From positions 124,001 to 188,000 of the forward strand of contig NZ_BOOR01000005.1 of assembly GCF_016863335.1 (NCBI RefSeq): a stretch of 64,000 nucleotides of DNA. Direction: 5' to 3'. The notes below the pieces were generated by a model. That model did no database searches, was not told the origin of the DNA, and worked only from the letters and a program-made list of their open reading frames with translations. This stretch comes from Planotetraspora thailandica (lineage in GTDB: Bacteria > Actinomycetota > Actinomycetes > Streptosporangiales > Streptosporangiaceae). The position numbers and the translations under genes are program-made. Of this stretch, positions 9,219 through 17,971 are shown in pieces (position 1 is the stretch's first letter; each line of letters starts with the position of its first letter).

Positions 9219-10685
9219 CGGCTTGAAAAGTGAGAACGCCTTTCGCTGGGTGGCCCGCAGGCGTTCCCAGTCGGCCGCCGTGGTGGTCCAGGTCAGCACG
9301 CTCGTGGTCGTGTCCGTGGAGATGACCCGGCGGAACTGGTGGTAGGCCACGCCCTTGGCCAGATGGGCGTTGTCCGAGGCCTTGCGCTGGGTCCAGGTGA
9401 ACTCCCAGTCGGCGGCCGGGCCGTACTTGGTGGACGACGACTTGAGCCGCACCTTGGTGTAGCCGGTCACCGTCGGACGCAACATCGCCTCGGCCTCGCG
9501 GAGCGCTCCAAGCGGGTCGGTGCCGCTCTGCTCGGTCACCTCGACCGTCAGCTGCCCCCGGCCCTTGGGGTCGAACCACCACATCGCGAAGTCGGCGGGC
9601 ACGCGGTTCCAGTCCTTGGGCACGCCGGCCTTCCAGCCGGCATCGGACTTGTACCACGTCAGCTTCAGGGTTTTGGCGGGCGTCTGGCTCTTCGACGGCG
9701 TCGCGGACGGCTTCGGGCTGACCTTGGCCGCCATGGCCGTCGGCACCCCGGTCTCGCCCGGCGCCGGCCCTGGCCGCAGGACCGCCCAGCCGCCGACCGC
9801 TCCGGCGACGAGCACCGCCGCCACCCCGGCGATCACCTTGGTACGGCTCCCGCCACGCGGGCGGGCGGAGGCGGGCGGGGGCGTTTCCAGTTCGGCGAGT
9901 GCCTGGTCGGCCGCCTCGGCGCTGAGCCGTTTGCGTGGCTCCTTGGCGAGCAGGCCGCGCACGACGTCGCCGATCGGGCCGGGGACGTCGCCGGGCACGC
10001 CCGCGGGCGGCTTCCCCGTGACCGCCATGTGCAGGGTCGCGCCCAGCGACCACAGGTCGGACGCGACCGTGGCGGGGCCGTCGCCGGGGCGTTCCATTCG
10101 CTCGGGGGCGAGGAAGGCGGCCGTGCCGCGGCTGATCGGGCCGCCGTGCGCGGGTGTCCGCCCGCCGCCGGCGTGGCCGAACGCCGGGTCGGCGGCCAGG
10201 GAGGCGATGCCGAAGTCGGCGAGCACCACGCGCCCGTCGTGGCCGATCAGCACATTGGCCGGCCGCACGTCGCCGTGCCGTACGCCTGAGGCGTGGGCGT
10301 AGGTCAGGGCCGACAGGACGTTGCGCGCGATCGTCGCGGCACGTCCCGGGGGAAGGGGCCCCTCGCCGGCGACGATGCCGTCCAGCGAGCGGGAGCGGAC
10401 CAGCTCCATGATCAGATAAAGCTCGCCGTCTTCTTCGGCGACGTCGTGCACGGCGGCGATGTGGGGGTGGCGCAGCCGCTCGGCGTGGCGCGCCTCGCGG
10501 GCGATCCGCTGGATGATCTCCACCCGGCGGGTCTCGCGCAGGTCAGAGGGGAGCAGCACCTGCCTGACCGCGACGGGCCGGTCGAGCAGGGTGTCGTGAC
10601 CCTCCCAGACGATGCCCGTGGCGCCCTGGCCGAGGGCGCGCACCAGCCGGTATCGCTTGACGATCAGCTGCCCCGCGGCACCCAT
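9210..10685 (-). CDS. membrane-anchored PknB-like Ser/Thr kinase with altered catalytic residues
   Basis: 491 residues: kinase domain 11-270, one transmembrane helix near 290-310 (VIAGVAAVLVAGAVGGWAVL), then an extracellular domain of about 170 residues after a Pro/Ser/Lys-rich linker. The glycine loop (19-27) and DFG (157-159) are intact. The VAIK lysine is Arg41 (VAVRQV), and HRDxKPxN reads HGDVRPAN (137-144), so Asp139 and Asn144 remain but the RD arginine and catalytic-loop lysine are lost. It may be weakly active or a signalling pseudokinase sensing cell-wall or extracellular cues. It follows the rrf2 gene by 54 bp on the same strand and could be read through from the cys operon. Confidence 0.88.
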   Translation of the reverse strand: MGAAGQLIVKRYRLVRALGQGATGIVWEGHDTLLDRPVAVRQVLLPSDLRETRRVEIIQRIAREARHAERLRHPHIAAVHDVAEEDGELYLIMELVRSRSLDGIVAGEGPLPPGRAATIARNVLSALTYAHASGVRHGDVRPANVLIGHDGRVVLADFGIASLAADPAFGHAGGGRTPAHGGPISRGTAAFLAPERMERPGDGPATVASDLWSLGATLHMAVTGKPPAGVPGDVPGPIGDVVRGLLAKEPRKRLSAEAADQALAELETPPPASARPRGGSRTKVIAGVAAVLVAGAVGGWAVLRPGPAPGETGVPTAMAAKVSPKPSATPSKSQTPAKTLKLTWYKSDAGWKAGVPKDWNRVPADFAMWWFDPKGRGQLTVEVTEQSGTDPLGALREAEAMLRPTVTGYTKVRLKSSSTKYGPAADWEFTWTQRKASDNAHLAKGVAYHQFRRVISTDTTTSVLTWTTTAADWERLRATQRKAFSLFKPPA

Positions 10686-10739
10686 TTCGCCTGCCCCTAT
10701 ACATAGGCAAATTTCACTGCAAGCGGGAGTCTTCCATAA

Positions 10740-11132
10740 CTAAAGGGGCGGAAGTGAACCACTGGCAATATGCGCAAGGGTGATCTCGGTGAGGGTGGCC
10801 TGCTCGTACTCGCGTAAGGCGACCCACACGTCGGCGAGGGGCTCGGCGACCCCGGGGAAACGTTCGCTCTCCTGGGAGACTCCCTCGACCACCACGATGA
10901 TGTCGGCCAGCGTGATCTCCGAGGCGGGCCTGGCCAGCCAGTAGCCGCCGTCCGGCCCGCGCTGGCTGTTGATCAGGCCGGCACGGCGCAGCTGGAGAAG
11001 GATGTTGTCGAGGAACCTGCGAGGGATGTCCTGGGCAGCCGCGATCCTCTCGGCGGGCACGGGTCCCGCCGGTGCCGCCGCCAGTTCGGCGGCGGCACGC
11101 AGGGCGTACTGCGTCCTGGCCGAAAGCCGCAT
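10740..11132 (-). CDS. Rrf2-family transcriptional regulator at the end of the sulfate operon
   Basis: 130 residues. The start MRLSARTQYALRAAAELA and the recognition helix with LQLRRAGLINSQRGPDGGYW are diagnostic for Rrf2. There is no Cys cluster, so it is not an Fe-S sensor like IscR or NsrR but resembles CymR-type sulfur regulators. It lies 13 bp after cysA on the same strand and so probably belongs to the sulfate-uptake operon and represses it in response to sulfur or cysteine status (inference). Confidence 0.85.
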   Translation of the reverse strand: MRLSARTQYALRAAAELAAAPAGPVPAERIAAAQDIPRRFLDNILLQLRRAGLINSQRGPDGGYWLARPASEITLADIIVVVEGVSQESERFPGVAEPLADVWVALREYEQATLTEITLAHIASGSLPPL

Positions 11133-11145
11133 GTGCGATTGGCCG

Positions 11146-12111
11146 CTAGACGGCGGCCAGGGCCAGGGAACGGGCGCCCGGGTTGGGCCTGACGCTGACG
11201 GTGTCGCCGGGCTTGAGGCCGAGCTGATCGGCGAAGGACCGCGTGACCTGGACCCACGCGTCCTTTCCGTCGATCCGCAGCTCGACCCGCACCTCGAAGC
11301 CGAGCCGTACGATCCGGGAGACCGTGGCGGCGGTGCCGCCCTCCTGCGGATCGGCGCTGATCTCGATGTCGTGGGGGCGCACCAGGTTGCCGCCGATCTC
11401 GGTGACCGGGCCGAGGAAGCGCATGACGAACGGGTTCGCCGGGTTGTCGTAGACCTCGGCGGGACTGCCCACCTGCTCCACGCGCCCGCCGGCCAGCACG
11501 ACGATGGTGTCGGCGACCTCGATCGCCTCCTCCTGGTCGTGCGTGACGAACACCGTGGTCACGTGGACCTCGTCATGCAGGCGGCGCAGCCACGTGCGCA
11601 GCTCCTTGCGCACCTGCGCGTCGAGAGCGCCGAACGGCTCGTCGAGCAGGAGCACCTCCGGCTCCACGGCCAGCGCCCGCGCCAGAGCCATGCGCTGGCG
11701 CTGCCCGCCGGACAGCTGCGCGGGATAGCGGTCGGCCATCTGCTCCAGGTGCACGAGCTCCAGCAGCTCCATGACGCGCTTGCGGATGTCGGCCTTGGGC
11801 CGCTTGCGGATCTCCAGTCCGAAGGCGACGTTCCTGAAGACCGTCAGGTGCTTGAACGCGGCGTAGTGCTGGAACACGAACCCCACGTTGCGCCGCTGCG
11901 GCGACAGGCGTGTGGCGTCCACGCCGGAGATGTGCACCGTGCCGGTGTCGGGCTGCTCCAGCCCCGCGATGACGCGCAGCAGCGTCGACTTGCCGCCGCC
12001 ACTGGGGCCGAGCAGGGCCGTGAGCGAACCCGACTCGACGTCGATCGAGACGTCACGCAGGACGGGCGTCGTCCCGAAGGACTTGTTCACGTCGCGAACT
12101 TCGATGGCCAT
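11146..12111 (-). CDS. cysA: sulfate/thiosulfate ABC transporter ATP-binding protein CysA
   Basis: 321 residues. Walker [10 protein letters not shown], signature [15 protein letters not shown], Walker [13 protein letters not shown] and the H-loop THDQEE are all present, followed by a TOBE-like C-terminal domain. It energises sulfate uptake through CysT/CysW. The ATG at 12111 starts the homology ([13 protein letters not shown]), two bases after the cysW stop; an extension upstream of this ATG runs inside cysW and is not real. Confidence 0.93.
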   Translation of the reverse strand: MAIEVRDVNKSFGTTPVLRDVSIDVESGSLTALLGPSGGGKSTLLRVIAGLEQPDTGTVHISGVDATRLSPQRRNVGFVFQHYAAFKHLTVFRNVAFGLEIRKRPKADIRKRVMELLELVHLEQMADRYPAQLSGGQRQRMALARALAVEPEVLLLDEPFGALDAQVRKELRTWLRRLHDEVHVTTVFVTHDQEEAIEVADTIVVLAGGRVEQVGSPAEVYDNPANPFVMRFLGPVTEIGGNLVRPHDIEISADPQEGGTAATVSRIVRLGFEVRVELRIDGKDAWVQVTRSFADQLGLKPGDTVSVRPNPGARSLALAAV

Positions 12112-12113
12112 GG

Positions 12114-12896
12114 TCAACCCTTCGGGCGCAGAAGCTTGGTCAGGAGCAGGGTGATCACCGCGATCAGGGCGAGAGCCGTCGCGGCGGCGAAGGCCGCCGG
12201 CTGGTCGAAGTTCTGGAACCGCTCCTCGACGAACAGGGTGAGCGTCTGGGTCTGGTCGACCAGCCGCCCGGACACGACGGCGACCGCGCCGTACTCGCCG
12301 AGCGAGCGGGCCAGGCACAACACGATGCCGTAGGCGAGGGCCCACCGGATGCCCGGGAGGGTGATCCGGAGGAACGCCTGCAGGCGGCTCGCCCCGAGCG
12401 TGTGCGCCGCCTGCTCCTGCTCGTCGCCGAGCTCCTCCAGCACGGGCACCACGGCGCGCACCACCAGGGGCAGCGCCACGAACACCGTGGCGAGCACCAT
12501 GCCGGGGGTGGAGAAGATGATCTGGATGCCCCAGCTTTCCAGCAGGCCGCCGACCGGGGCGAACTTGCCGTAGACGAGGATCAGCGCCAGGCCGACGACG
12601 ACCGGCGAGACCGCCATCGGCAGGTCGATCAGCGCGTTCAGCAGCCGCTTGCCGGGAAAGCTGTGCCGTACGAGGAGGACGGCGGTGCCGATGCCGAAGA
12701 CGGTGTTGGCGGCCACCGCCCAGAGCGCGACGGTGAGCGTGACCTGGAAGGCGTGCACGGCCGACGGCGAGCTGAGCGCGTCCACGACCGGCTGCAGGCC
12801 GTCGCCGAAGGTCCGCCAGATGATCAGGCCGACCGGCAGGACCAGCAGGAAGAACAGATAGGCGATGGCGATCGTGCGGAGTCCGTACTTAGCCAC
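12114..12896 (-). CDS. cysW: sulfate ABC transporter permease CysW
   Basis: 260-residue inner-membrane permease with about six transmembrane helices. The EAA loop is visible as [21 protein letters not shown] chose the GTG at 12896 ([16 protein letters not shown]), which has GGGGGAG upstream and overlaps the end of cysT by 8 bases, suggesting translational coupling. It pairs with CysT to form the channel. Confidence 0.92.
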   Translation of the reverse strand: MAKYGLRTIAIAYLFFLLVLPVGLIIWRTFGDGLQPVVDALSSPSAVHAFQVTLTVALWAVAANTVFGIGTAVLLVRHSFPGKRLLNALIDLPMAVSPVVVGLALILVYGKFAPVGGLLESWGIQIIFSTPGMVLATVFVALPLVVRAVVPVLEELGDEQEQAAHTLGASRLQAFLRITLPGIRWALAYGIVLCLARSLGEYGAVAVVSGRLVDQTQTLTLFVEERFQNFDQPAAFAAATALALIAVITLLLTKLLRPKG

Positions 12897-13749
12897 GGCG
12901 GCTCCCCCAGCGTTGCAGGAAGTCGAGGGAGACCAGCGCCACCAGCGCGACGACGAGCAACACGGTGGAGATCGCCGCCGCTCCCGTGGTGTTGTCACCC
13001 TCGATCTGGCTGAAGATGTTGACGGCCGCGACCTGGGTCTTGAACGGCAGGTTGCCGGAGATCAGCACGGTCGAGCCGAATTCGGCGATCGACCGGGTGA
13101 ACGCCAGCGCCGTGCCGGAGAGCATCGCGGGAACGAGGTTGGGCAGGATGACGCGCCGGAAGGTCTGGAACGGGCTTGCCCCGAGGGAGGCCGCGGCCTG
13201 CTCCATCTCCTTGTCGAGCTCCAGCAGCACCGGCTGCACCGTACGGACGACGAACGGAAGCGTGACGAACAGCAGCGCCAGCACGACGCCGGCCCTGCTG
13301 TAGGCGAGGTTGATCCCGAGCGGGCTCTCCGGGCCGTACAACGCGAGCAGCACGAGGCCGGCCACGATGGTCGGCAACGCGAACGGCAGGTCGATCAGCG
13401 TGTCGACCACGGCCTTGCCGGGAAACCGGTCGCGGACCAGCACCCACGCGATGATCGTGCCCATGACCAGGTTGAACACCGCCACGAGCGCCGAGGCGCC
13501 GATCGTCAGCGTGAGCGCGGCCCACGCGTCGGGGGTGGTGACCGCCCGCCAGAAGTACCCGGGGCCCTCGTCGAGCGAGCGCCAGGCCACGACGGCCAGC
13601 GGGATCAGCACGATCAGGCTCAGGTAGAGGACCGAGGAGCCCAGGCCGAGCGCGGTGCCGCCCGGTACGGAGAAGCGCGAACGCGCCCGCGCCCCTCCAC
13701 CCGGAGGTCCGGGCGGAGGGGCGGGGCGTACTGCGACGTCGGTCGTCAC
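12889..13749 (-). CDS. cysT: sulfate ABC transporter permease CysT (CysU)
   Basis: 286 residues with a Pro/Gly-rich cytoplasmic N-terminus (about 25 residues) and six membrane helices. The EAA motif EQAAASLGASPFQTFRRVIL is near residue 190. It forms the heterodimeric channel with CysW. It starts seven bases after the sbp stop codon. Confidence 0.92.
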   Translation of the reverse strand: MTTDVAVRPAPPPGPPGGGARARSRFSVPGGTALGLGSSVLYLSLIVLIPLAVVAWRSLDEGPGYFWRAVTTPDAWAALTLTIGASALVAVFNLVMGTIIAWVLVRDRFPGKAVVDTLIDLPFALPTIVAGLVLLALYGPESPLGINLAYSRAGVVLALLFVTLPFVVRTVQPVLLELDKEMEQAAASLGASPFQTFRRVILPNLVPAMLSGTALAFTRSIAEFGSTVLISGNLPFKTQVAAVNIFSQIEGDNTTGAAAISTVLLVVALVALVSLDFLQRWGSRRG

Positions 13750-13756
13750 GTCCGGG

Positions 13757-14767
13757 TCACTTCTCCGTCGCCACTCCGAGCTTGCGCTCGATGTCGGCGA
13801 CGAGGCCGGTCTTGGCGTCGAAGAAGTCCTTGGTGACCTTCGGCCAGCCGCCCAGGTCGTTGATGGTGAACAGTTGCGGCGGCGTCGGGAAGTTGAAGCC
13901 GGTGATGCCGTCGAGGACGGGCCGGTAGCCGTTCTTCGCGAAGATCGTCTGCGCGTCCTTGGAGTAGAGGAACTTCAGGAAGTCGGCCGCCTCCTTGGGG
14001 TGGGCCGAGTTCTTGGTCACCGCGACCGGGTTCTCGATCAGGATGGTCGAGTCGGGCACGGTGTAGTCGATCGGCTGGTTGTTCTGCTGCGCGAAGATCG
14101 CCTCGTTCTCGTAGGTGATGATCGCGTCGCCCTTGCCGCCGACGAAGGTCTGCAGCGACTTGCGGCCGCTGTCGTCCTGGACGGGCACGTTCGCGAGGAG
14201 CTTGCCGACGTAGTCGAGCCCGGCCGCCTGGTCGGCTCCCTTGTTCGACTTGGCGCCGTACCCCGCGAGCAGGTTCCAGCGGGCGCCGCCCGAGGTGAAC
14301 GGGTTGGGCGTGATGACCTCGACGCCGGGCTTGATCAGGTCGTCCCACGTCTTGATGTTCTTCGGGTTGCCCTTGCGGGTTCCGATGACGGCGATCGACT
14401 TGGTCAGGAATCCGTGGGTGGCGTTGCTGTTCCAGTCGCTCGCGACCAGGCCCGCGTCGACGAGCCGGGTGATGTCGGTCTCGAGGGAGAACTCCACGAT
14501 GTCGGCCTTGAGCCCGGACGCGACGGCGCGACTCTGGTCGCCGGATGCGCCGTACGACTGGGTGAAGGTGATGTTCTTGCCCTCGGGCGTCTGCTGGTAG
14601 GCCTTGATGATGTCTTCGAACGCCGCTTGCGGTGTGGAGTAGGCGACGAGCGCCAGTTGGACTTTGCCGTCCCCCCCGGCAGAGCTGTTCCCTCCCCCGC
14701 AGGCGGTGACCAGGGCTGTGGTCGCCACGGCAGCGGCCGCTATCCCCCCGAGCCTGCGTACTCTCAT
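13757..14767 (-). CDS. sbp: sulfate-binding lipoprotein (Sbp/CysP), first gene of the cys operon
   Basis: 336 residues. A lipoprotein signal ends in LVTAC near residue 23, so it should be lipid-anchored outside the membrane. The body matches the sulfate-binding family: an early substrate-loop region (SYGASGDQSRAVASG) and later NPFTSGGARWNLLAGYGA. It delivers sulfate or thiosulfate to CysTWA. GGAG lies upstream of the ATG at 14767. It heads the five-gene operon ending with the Rrf2 regulator. Confidence 0.93.
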   Translation of the reverse strand: MRVRRLGGIAAAAVATTALVTACGGGNSSAGGDGKVQLALVAYSTPQAAFEDIIKAYQQTPEGKNITFTQSYGASGDQSRAVASGLKADIVEFSLETDITRLVDAGLVASDWNSNATHGFLTKSIAVIGTRKGNPKNIKTWDDLIKPGVEVITPNPFTSGGARWNLLAGYGAKSNKGADQAAGLDYVGKLLANVPVQDDSGRKSLQTFVGGKGDAIITYENEAIFAQQNNQPIDYTVPDSTILIENPVAVTKNSAHPKEAADFLKFLYSKDAQTIFAKNGYRPVLDGITGFNFPTPPQLFTINDLGGWPKVTKDFFDAKTGLVADIERKLGVATEK

Positions 14768-14787
14768 TGCCCGTCTCCTCTATTCCT

Positions 14788-14816
14788 ACTTAATAAGTCG
14801 GCTTCGTCGTATTAAA
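14788..14816 (-). promoter_or_regulatory. candidate operator/promoter of the sulfate operon
   Basis: An AT-rich island 21-49 bp upstream of the sbp start contains the palindrome ACTTA-A-TAAGT (14788-14798) and a second half-site, so that TTAATA and TATTAA face each other across 14 nt (14791-14816). Such an AT-rich palindrome is exceptional in this DNA and is a natural candidate for binding by the Rrf2 protein encoded at the end of the operon. Binding is inferred. Confidence 0.4.
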
Positions 14817-14900
14817 GAGGGCAAGGTAGATTCCCGTCAAGTGTGGTGGGTTTTTTGGATCGGGTCGTTCTCGACCGTGATCGGCCGTACGTAGCGGCGC

Positions 14901-16238
14901 TCAGCAGACGGCGTCGAGCACCTGCGGAGTCTCCGCAGATGAAGGCGCAGGGGAGGACGAAGCGGGCGAAGACGGCGAGGAGTGCCGGGACAACGCCGAC
15001 GAGACCCGCCGCTTGATCAGCCACCAGTCGGGGTGGGCGGTGTCGATCAGGGGCGGCACGAACGGCAGGCTGCGGATCTCGCCGGCCCGCACCTTCTGCG
15101 ACAAATCGACGATCGCGGGCAGCAGGCGCTGGGGGATGTCGGTCCTGACGTACTGTTTGGCCGCCGCGGCGATGCTCTCGAACCCCCGCATCACCGTCAT
15201 GGCGTCCGCCTGCTTGGCGACCGCGTTGATCAGGCACTTCTGCCGGGCCATCCGCACGTAGTCGTCGCTGCCGGTGCGCGAGCGGCCGAACCACAGGGCC
15301 TGCTCGCCGTCGAGCGTGCGCGTGCCCGCCTGCAAGACCCCGCCCTCCAGCCCGTACGGAATGTCCTGCCTGATGGTGACCCGTACTCCGCCGATGGCGT
15401 CGATGACCTCGCGGAAGCCGTGCATGTCCACCATGGCGTAATAGGGCACCGGGATCCCGAGGATCTCGCTCACCGTGCCCTTGAGCACGGCGATGCCGCG
15501 ATCGTGCGCGCTCGCGCCCGGGGCGATCGCGGGATGGTCGCTCGCCCATTGGTAGATCTCGTTGAGCAGCCCGGGCGTCGCTGTGTCCGTGGCATGGAAC
15601 CCCCAGGGGAACATGTCGCGCGCGGGGCCGGGCGGGAGCGGTGCGTGCTGCAGGTTGCGCGGCAGGCCGAACAGAACCGTCCGCCCGGTGCGCACGTCGA
15701 CGCTGGCCACCGTGAGGCTGTCGGTCCGCGCCCCCGGCCGGTTCTTCGCCGCGTCGGCGCCGACGAGCAAGATGTTGACGTTCCGGCCGTCCCAGGGGCC
15801 GTCGGCGTCCGAGGCGAACAGCGAGGTCAGCAGGTCGCGGGACACGAAGGCCATCCTGCTCACGGCGGCGAGGGGCACGATCAGCACCGCGCACGCCAGG
15901 GTGATCACGGCGGCGGTGACCTGGCGTCCGCGCGCGGTGAGGTCGGCGGGCCGGGCGAGGAAGTAGGACCGCACGATGACGGCCGTCCAGATCGCCGCGA
16001 TGAGCAGTGCGGCGACGATCACCCGCAGCAGCCACTCGGGTTGCACGAGCATGCGCGCGAGGAGCGGCCTGAGCGCGGTGAGGAACGTCATGATCGTGCC
16101 GAGCAGCATGATGTAGGAGGTCGCCAGCACCAGGCCCATGCGGGTGCGGCCCGCGATCAGGTGGGCGAGCCCCCACAGGACCGCCGAGCCGAGGGTGAGC
16201 GACAACACCCGGAGAACGGCCGCACGCTCTGCCCGCAT
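14901..16238 (-). CDS. LCP-family (LytR-CpsA-Psr) protein with four N-terminal membrane helices
   Basis: 445 residues. The first 150 contain about four membrane segments (one is VLRVLSLTLGSAVLWGLAHL), followed by the extracellular LCP phosphotransferase domain (about 175-400): NILLVGADAAKNRPGARTDS, FGLPRN and MHGFREVIDAIGGV. LCP enzymes attach lipid-linked glycopolymers such as teichoic acid or arabinogalactan to peptidoglycan. The four-helix N-terminus is more elaborate than the single helix of the paralogue at 18657. It is divergent from the acidic membrane protein at 16456. Confidence 0.88.
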   Translation of the reverse strand: MRAERAAVLRVLSLTLGSAVLWGLAHLIAGRTRMGLVLATSYIMLLGTIMTFLTALRPLLARMLVQPEWLLRVIVAALLIAAIWTAVIVRSYFLARPADLTARGRQVTAAVITLACAVLIVPLAAVSRMAFVSRDLLTSLFASDADGPWDGRNVNILLVGADAAKNRPGARTDSLTVASVDVRTGRTVLFGLPRNLQHAPLPPGPARDMFPWGFHATDTATPGLLNEIYQWASDHPAIAPGASAHDRGIAVLKGTVSEILGIPVPYYAMVDMHGFREVIDAIGGVRVTIRQDIPYGLEGGVLQAGTRTLDGEQALWFGRSRTGSDDYVRMARQKCLINAVAKQADAMTVMRGFESIAAAAKQYVRTDIPQRLLPAIVDLSQKVRAGEIRSLPFVPPLIDTAHPDWWLIKRRVSSALSRHSSPSSPASSSPAPSSAETPQVLDAVC

Positions 16239-16344
16239 TCCGAACTCCGTGACTCTCCCCGAACCGCCTGACAGCCCCGATGTGCCCGCCCACCCGGTCG
16301 CGTAGAGGGGTCATGGCGAGATCTTGGGGCGCGCTCGCCCGAAC

Positions 16345-16364
16345 CACAACGATCTCGGGTTGTG
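16345..16364. promoter_or_regulatory. inverted repeat in divergent promoter region
   Basis: The 217-bp divergent region (16239-16455) contains CACAAC (16345-16350) and GTTGTG (16359-16364), an inverted repeat with an 8-nt spacer, followed by a locally AT-rich stretch to about 16385. It may be an operator or promoter element for one or both flanking genes; no protein can be assigned. Confidence 0.3.
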
Positions 16365-16455
16365 ATTACAGTGATTGTTGTGAAATTTCCGGACAACTGG
16401 TGTCGGATGATGCTAAGAAGTTGCGCGAGCACGACTGGCTAAAGGAAGGACCGTC

Positions 16456-17400
16456 ATGGTCGACCCGGTCCCTGACGACTCCATCGAGCAGACCGGATCG
16501 TTCGTCCGGCCGTACGTCTCGCACGGCTCCCCGGCGGATGGCGAACGGTTCTGGTCGGAAGATCTCGGCGACGCGGCGGCCCGCCGTTCCGACGCCGATG
16601 GAGACGATCTGCTGTCCAGCGAATGGAGACGCAAGGCCGATATGGAACGTCTGTCCGGGGAGGGCGCCGACGACGCCGACCACCCGGACGCGGAGGCCGA
16701 AGGCTGGGACGCCGACGACGACTGGGACGAACGCCGCGAGCACCGGGAGCGCCGCGACGGCTGGGAGGGCCACCAGGACGCCTCCGACTCCTGGGACGAC
16801 GGCGACGACGACCGCTGGGACGACCGGCACGGTTCCCGTGGCGACCAGGAGCGTCACCCCCGCGAGGAGGGCGTGACCGAGCCCGGGGGATTCCTCGGCT
16901 CCGGCTGGCGGGGCGGCGACGGCTCCGGTGGCGGGCCGGGCGGCGGATACGACGAGCCGGACCGCCGGCGCAAGGGTGTGCTGCTGCGCGCGGGTGCGAT
17001 CGCGGCCGTCGTCGTCGGCGCCGTCTGGGCGCTGACCGCGTGGGTCGGGCAGCCGGCGGAGTCCGCGTGCCCGTCGGGCTCCGGTTGTGCGGCCAAGCCC
17101 GTGTCGTCCCCCGCGGTGACCGAGGCGCCGCCCGCCGATTCCGGCGAGACCGCCGCTCCGGACCCCGGTGAGGTGCTGATTCCCGTGTCGGCGCATTCGC
17201 CCCGGCCCAGCCTCCGTCCGTCGCGGCCTCCGGCGGACAAGGCGACGCCCACCCCCGGCTCGGGAGGCGGCGCGGTCAAGACGCCGGAACCCCCGAGGAA
17301 CACATCCGCGCCCACCACGAAGCCCACGCCGCCGGCTCCTTCTCCGTCGCCGAGCCCGACCTCGGATGACGGCGGCGGCCTGCTCGGCTGGCTATTCTGA
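16456..17400 (+). CDS. acidic single-pass membrane protein of unknown function
   Basis: 314 residues. The N-terminal 150 are highly charged with Trp-Asp/Arg-rich low-complexity sequence (DDWDERREHRERRDGWEG), then a Gly-rich stretch, a basic stop DRRRKG, one membrane helix (about 178-198) and a Pro/Ser/Thr-rich extracellular tail of about 115 residues ending GLLGWLF. AAGGA precedes the ATG. The layout resembles membrane-anchored proteins with disordered wall-spanning tails; the position between two LCP genes suggests a cell-envelope role (inference). No catalytic domain is seen. Confidence 0.75.
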   Translation: MVDPVPDDSIEQTGSFVRPYVSHGSPADGERFWSEDLGDAAARRSDADGDDLLSSEWRRKADMERLSGEGADDADHPDAEAEGWDADDDWDERREHRERRDGWEGHQDASDSWDDGDDDRWDDRHGSRGDQERHPREEGVTEPGGFLGSGWRGGDGSGGGPGGGYDEPDRRRKGVLLRAGAIAAVVVGAVWALTAWVGQPAESACPSGSGCAAKPVSSPAVTEAPPADSGETAAPDPGEVLIPVSAHSPRPSLRPSRPPADKATPTPGSGGGAVKTPEPPRNTSAPTTKPTPPAPSPSPSPTSDDGGGLLGWLF

Positions 17401-17401
17401 C

Positions 17402-17443
17402 GGGACCCCCCGGCGCCGTTCCGGCCGCCGTTTCGGGGGACCC
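17402..17443 (+). terminator. imperfect hairpin after the acidic membrane protein gene
   Basis: GGG-A-CCCCC pairs with GGGGG-A-CCC around a GC-rich loop immediately after the stop codon at 17400. The stem has one internal mismatch. It is followed by the palindrome at 17450-17487. Confidence 0.4.
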
Positions 17444-17449
17444 ATGTAC

Positions 17450-17487
17450 GTGATCATGCACACTCGGTGGTGGGTGTGCATGATCAC
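17450..17487. repeat. palindromic member of the GTGATCATGCA repeat family
   Basis: Perfect 14-bp inverted repeat (GTGATCATGCACAC / GTGTGCATGATCAC) with a 10-nt loop, located 50 bases past the stop of the gene at 16456, between convergent genes. The arms share the core GTGATCATGCA with the 53-bp array at 35854-36172. It may act as a bidirectional terminator or a protein-binding site. Confidence 0.75.
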
Positions 17488-17498
17488 ATAGGAATCGG

Positions 17499-17534
17499 GC
17501 CTGGTCGTCGCTGCCGGCACCGAACTTCTGCATG
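17499..17534 (+). repeat. 36-bp direct repeat, left copy flanking the 1.1 kb island
   Basis: The sequence is identical to 18599-18634 and exactly 1100 bp away. It ends in CGAACTTCTGCATG, a truncated unit of the GTGATCATGCA family read on the minus strand. Together the two copies bracket a gene-poor island, as expected for a site-specific insertion or a recombination between repeat units. Confidence 0.75.
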
Positions 17535-17842
17535 GTATCGACAGGGGTTTTCCGCCTAGTGTCCTCTGCTTCGGAGTGATCCGGAGGAGTGTTGTTCTCC
17601 CTGGTCAGCATCGGTTTCTGGGTTCGGAGTGATGGAGAGCCATGGGGCCCCTTTGGGTCCCCTCCGTGGGGATTGTGTGTGGAGTGAGGATTCAAGAAGC
17701 CAAGGCTCTCCACGGCTCCCAACAGGGCAGGAGATCGGGAACCGATCGCCCCCTGATCGCTCAGGCGATCGATGATGCTCACTTGGCTGATCGGGTGATC
17801 AGGCCCAGTGCTCGCGAGGTATGCCACACTGCCCCTGCCAGC

Positions 17843-17930
17843 GCGGGCAAATGCTGAATGGGAGTTCAGGCAAGCGCCTAGTGCGTTCGTTCCCCGGTGG
17901 GGTGAGCCGGTTCGAGTCCGGTAGCCCGCG
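17843..17930 (+). tRNA. degenerate class II tRNA-like sequence
   Basis: An acceptor stem GCGGGC/GCCCGC (17843-17848 with 17924-17929) encloses a D-arm-like stem CTGAA/TTCAG (17854-17869), a 7-nt loop CCTAGTG with a 4-5 bp stem (17872-17888), a 4-bp variable arm CCCC-GGT-GGGG (17892-17902) and a perfect T-arm GCCGG-TTCGAGT-CCGGT (17906-17922). The long variable arm marks class II (Leu/Ser/Tyr/Sec). Against function: position 7-66 is A-A, the 8-9 region is AA(A), U33 is replaced by C and no CCA is encoded. If read, the anticodon would be TAG. Probably a tRNA pseudogene or a tRNA-like RNA. Confidence 0.35.
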
Positions 17931-17971
17931 ATGGTTCTTAGCGGTGGATGCTTGGATGCTCGCCTAGGCGA

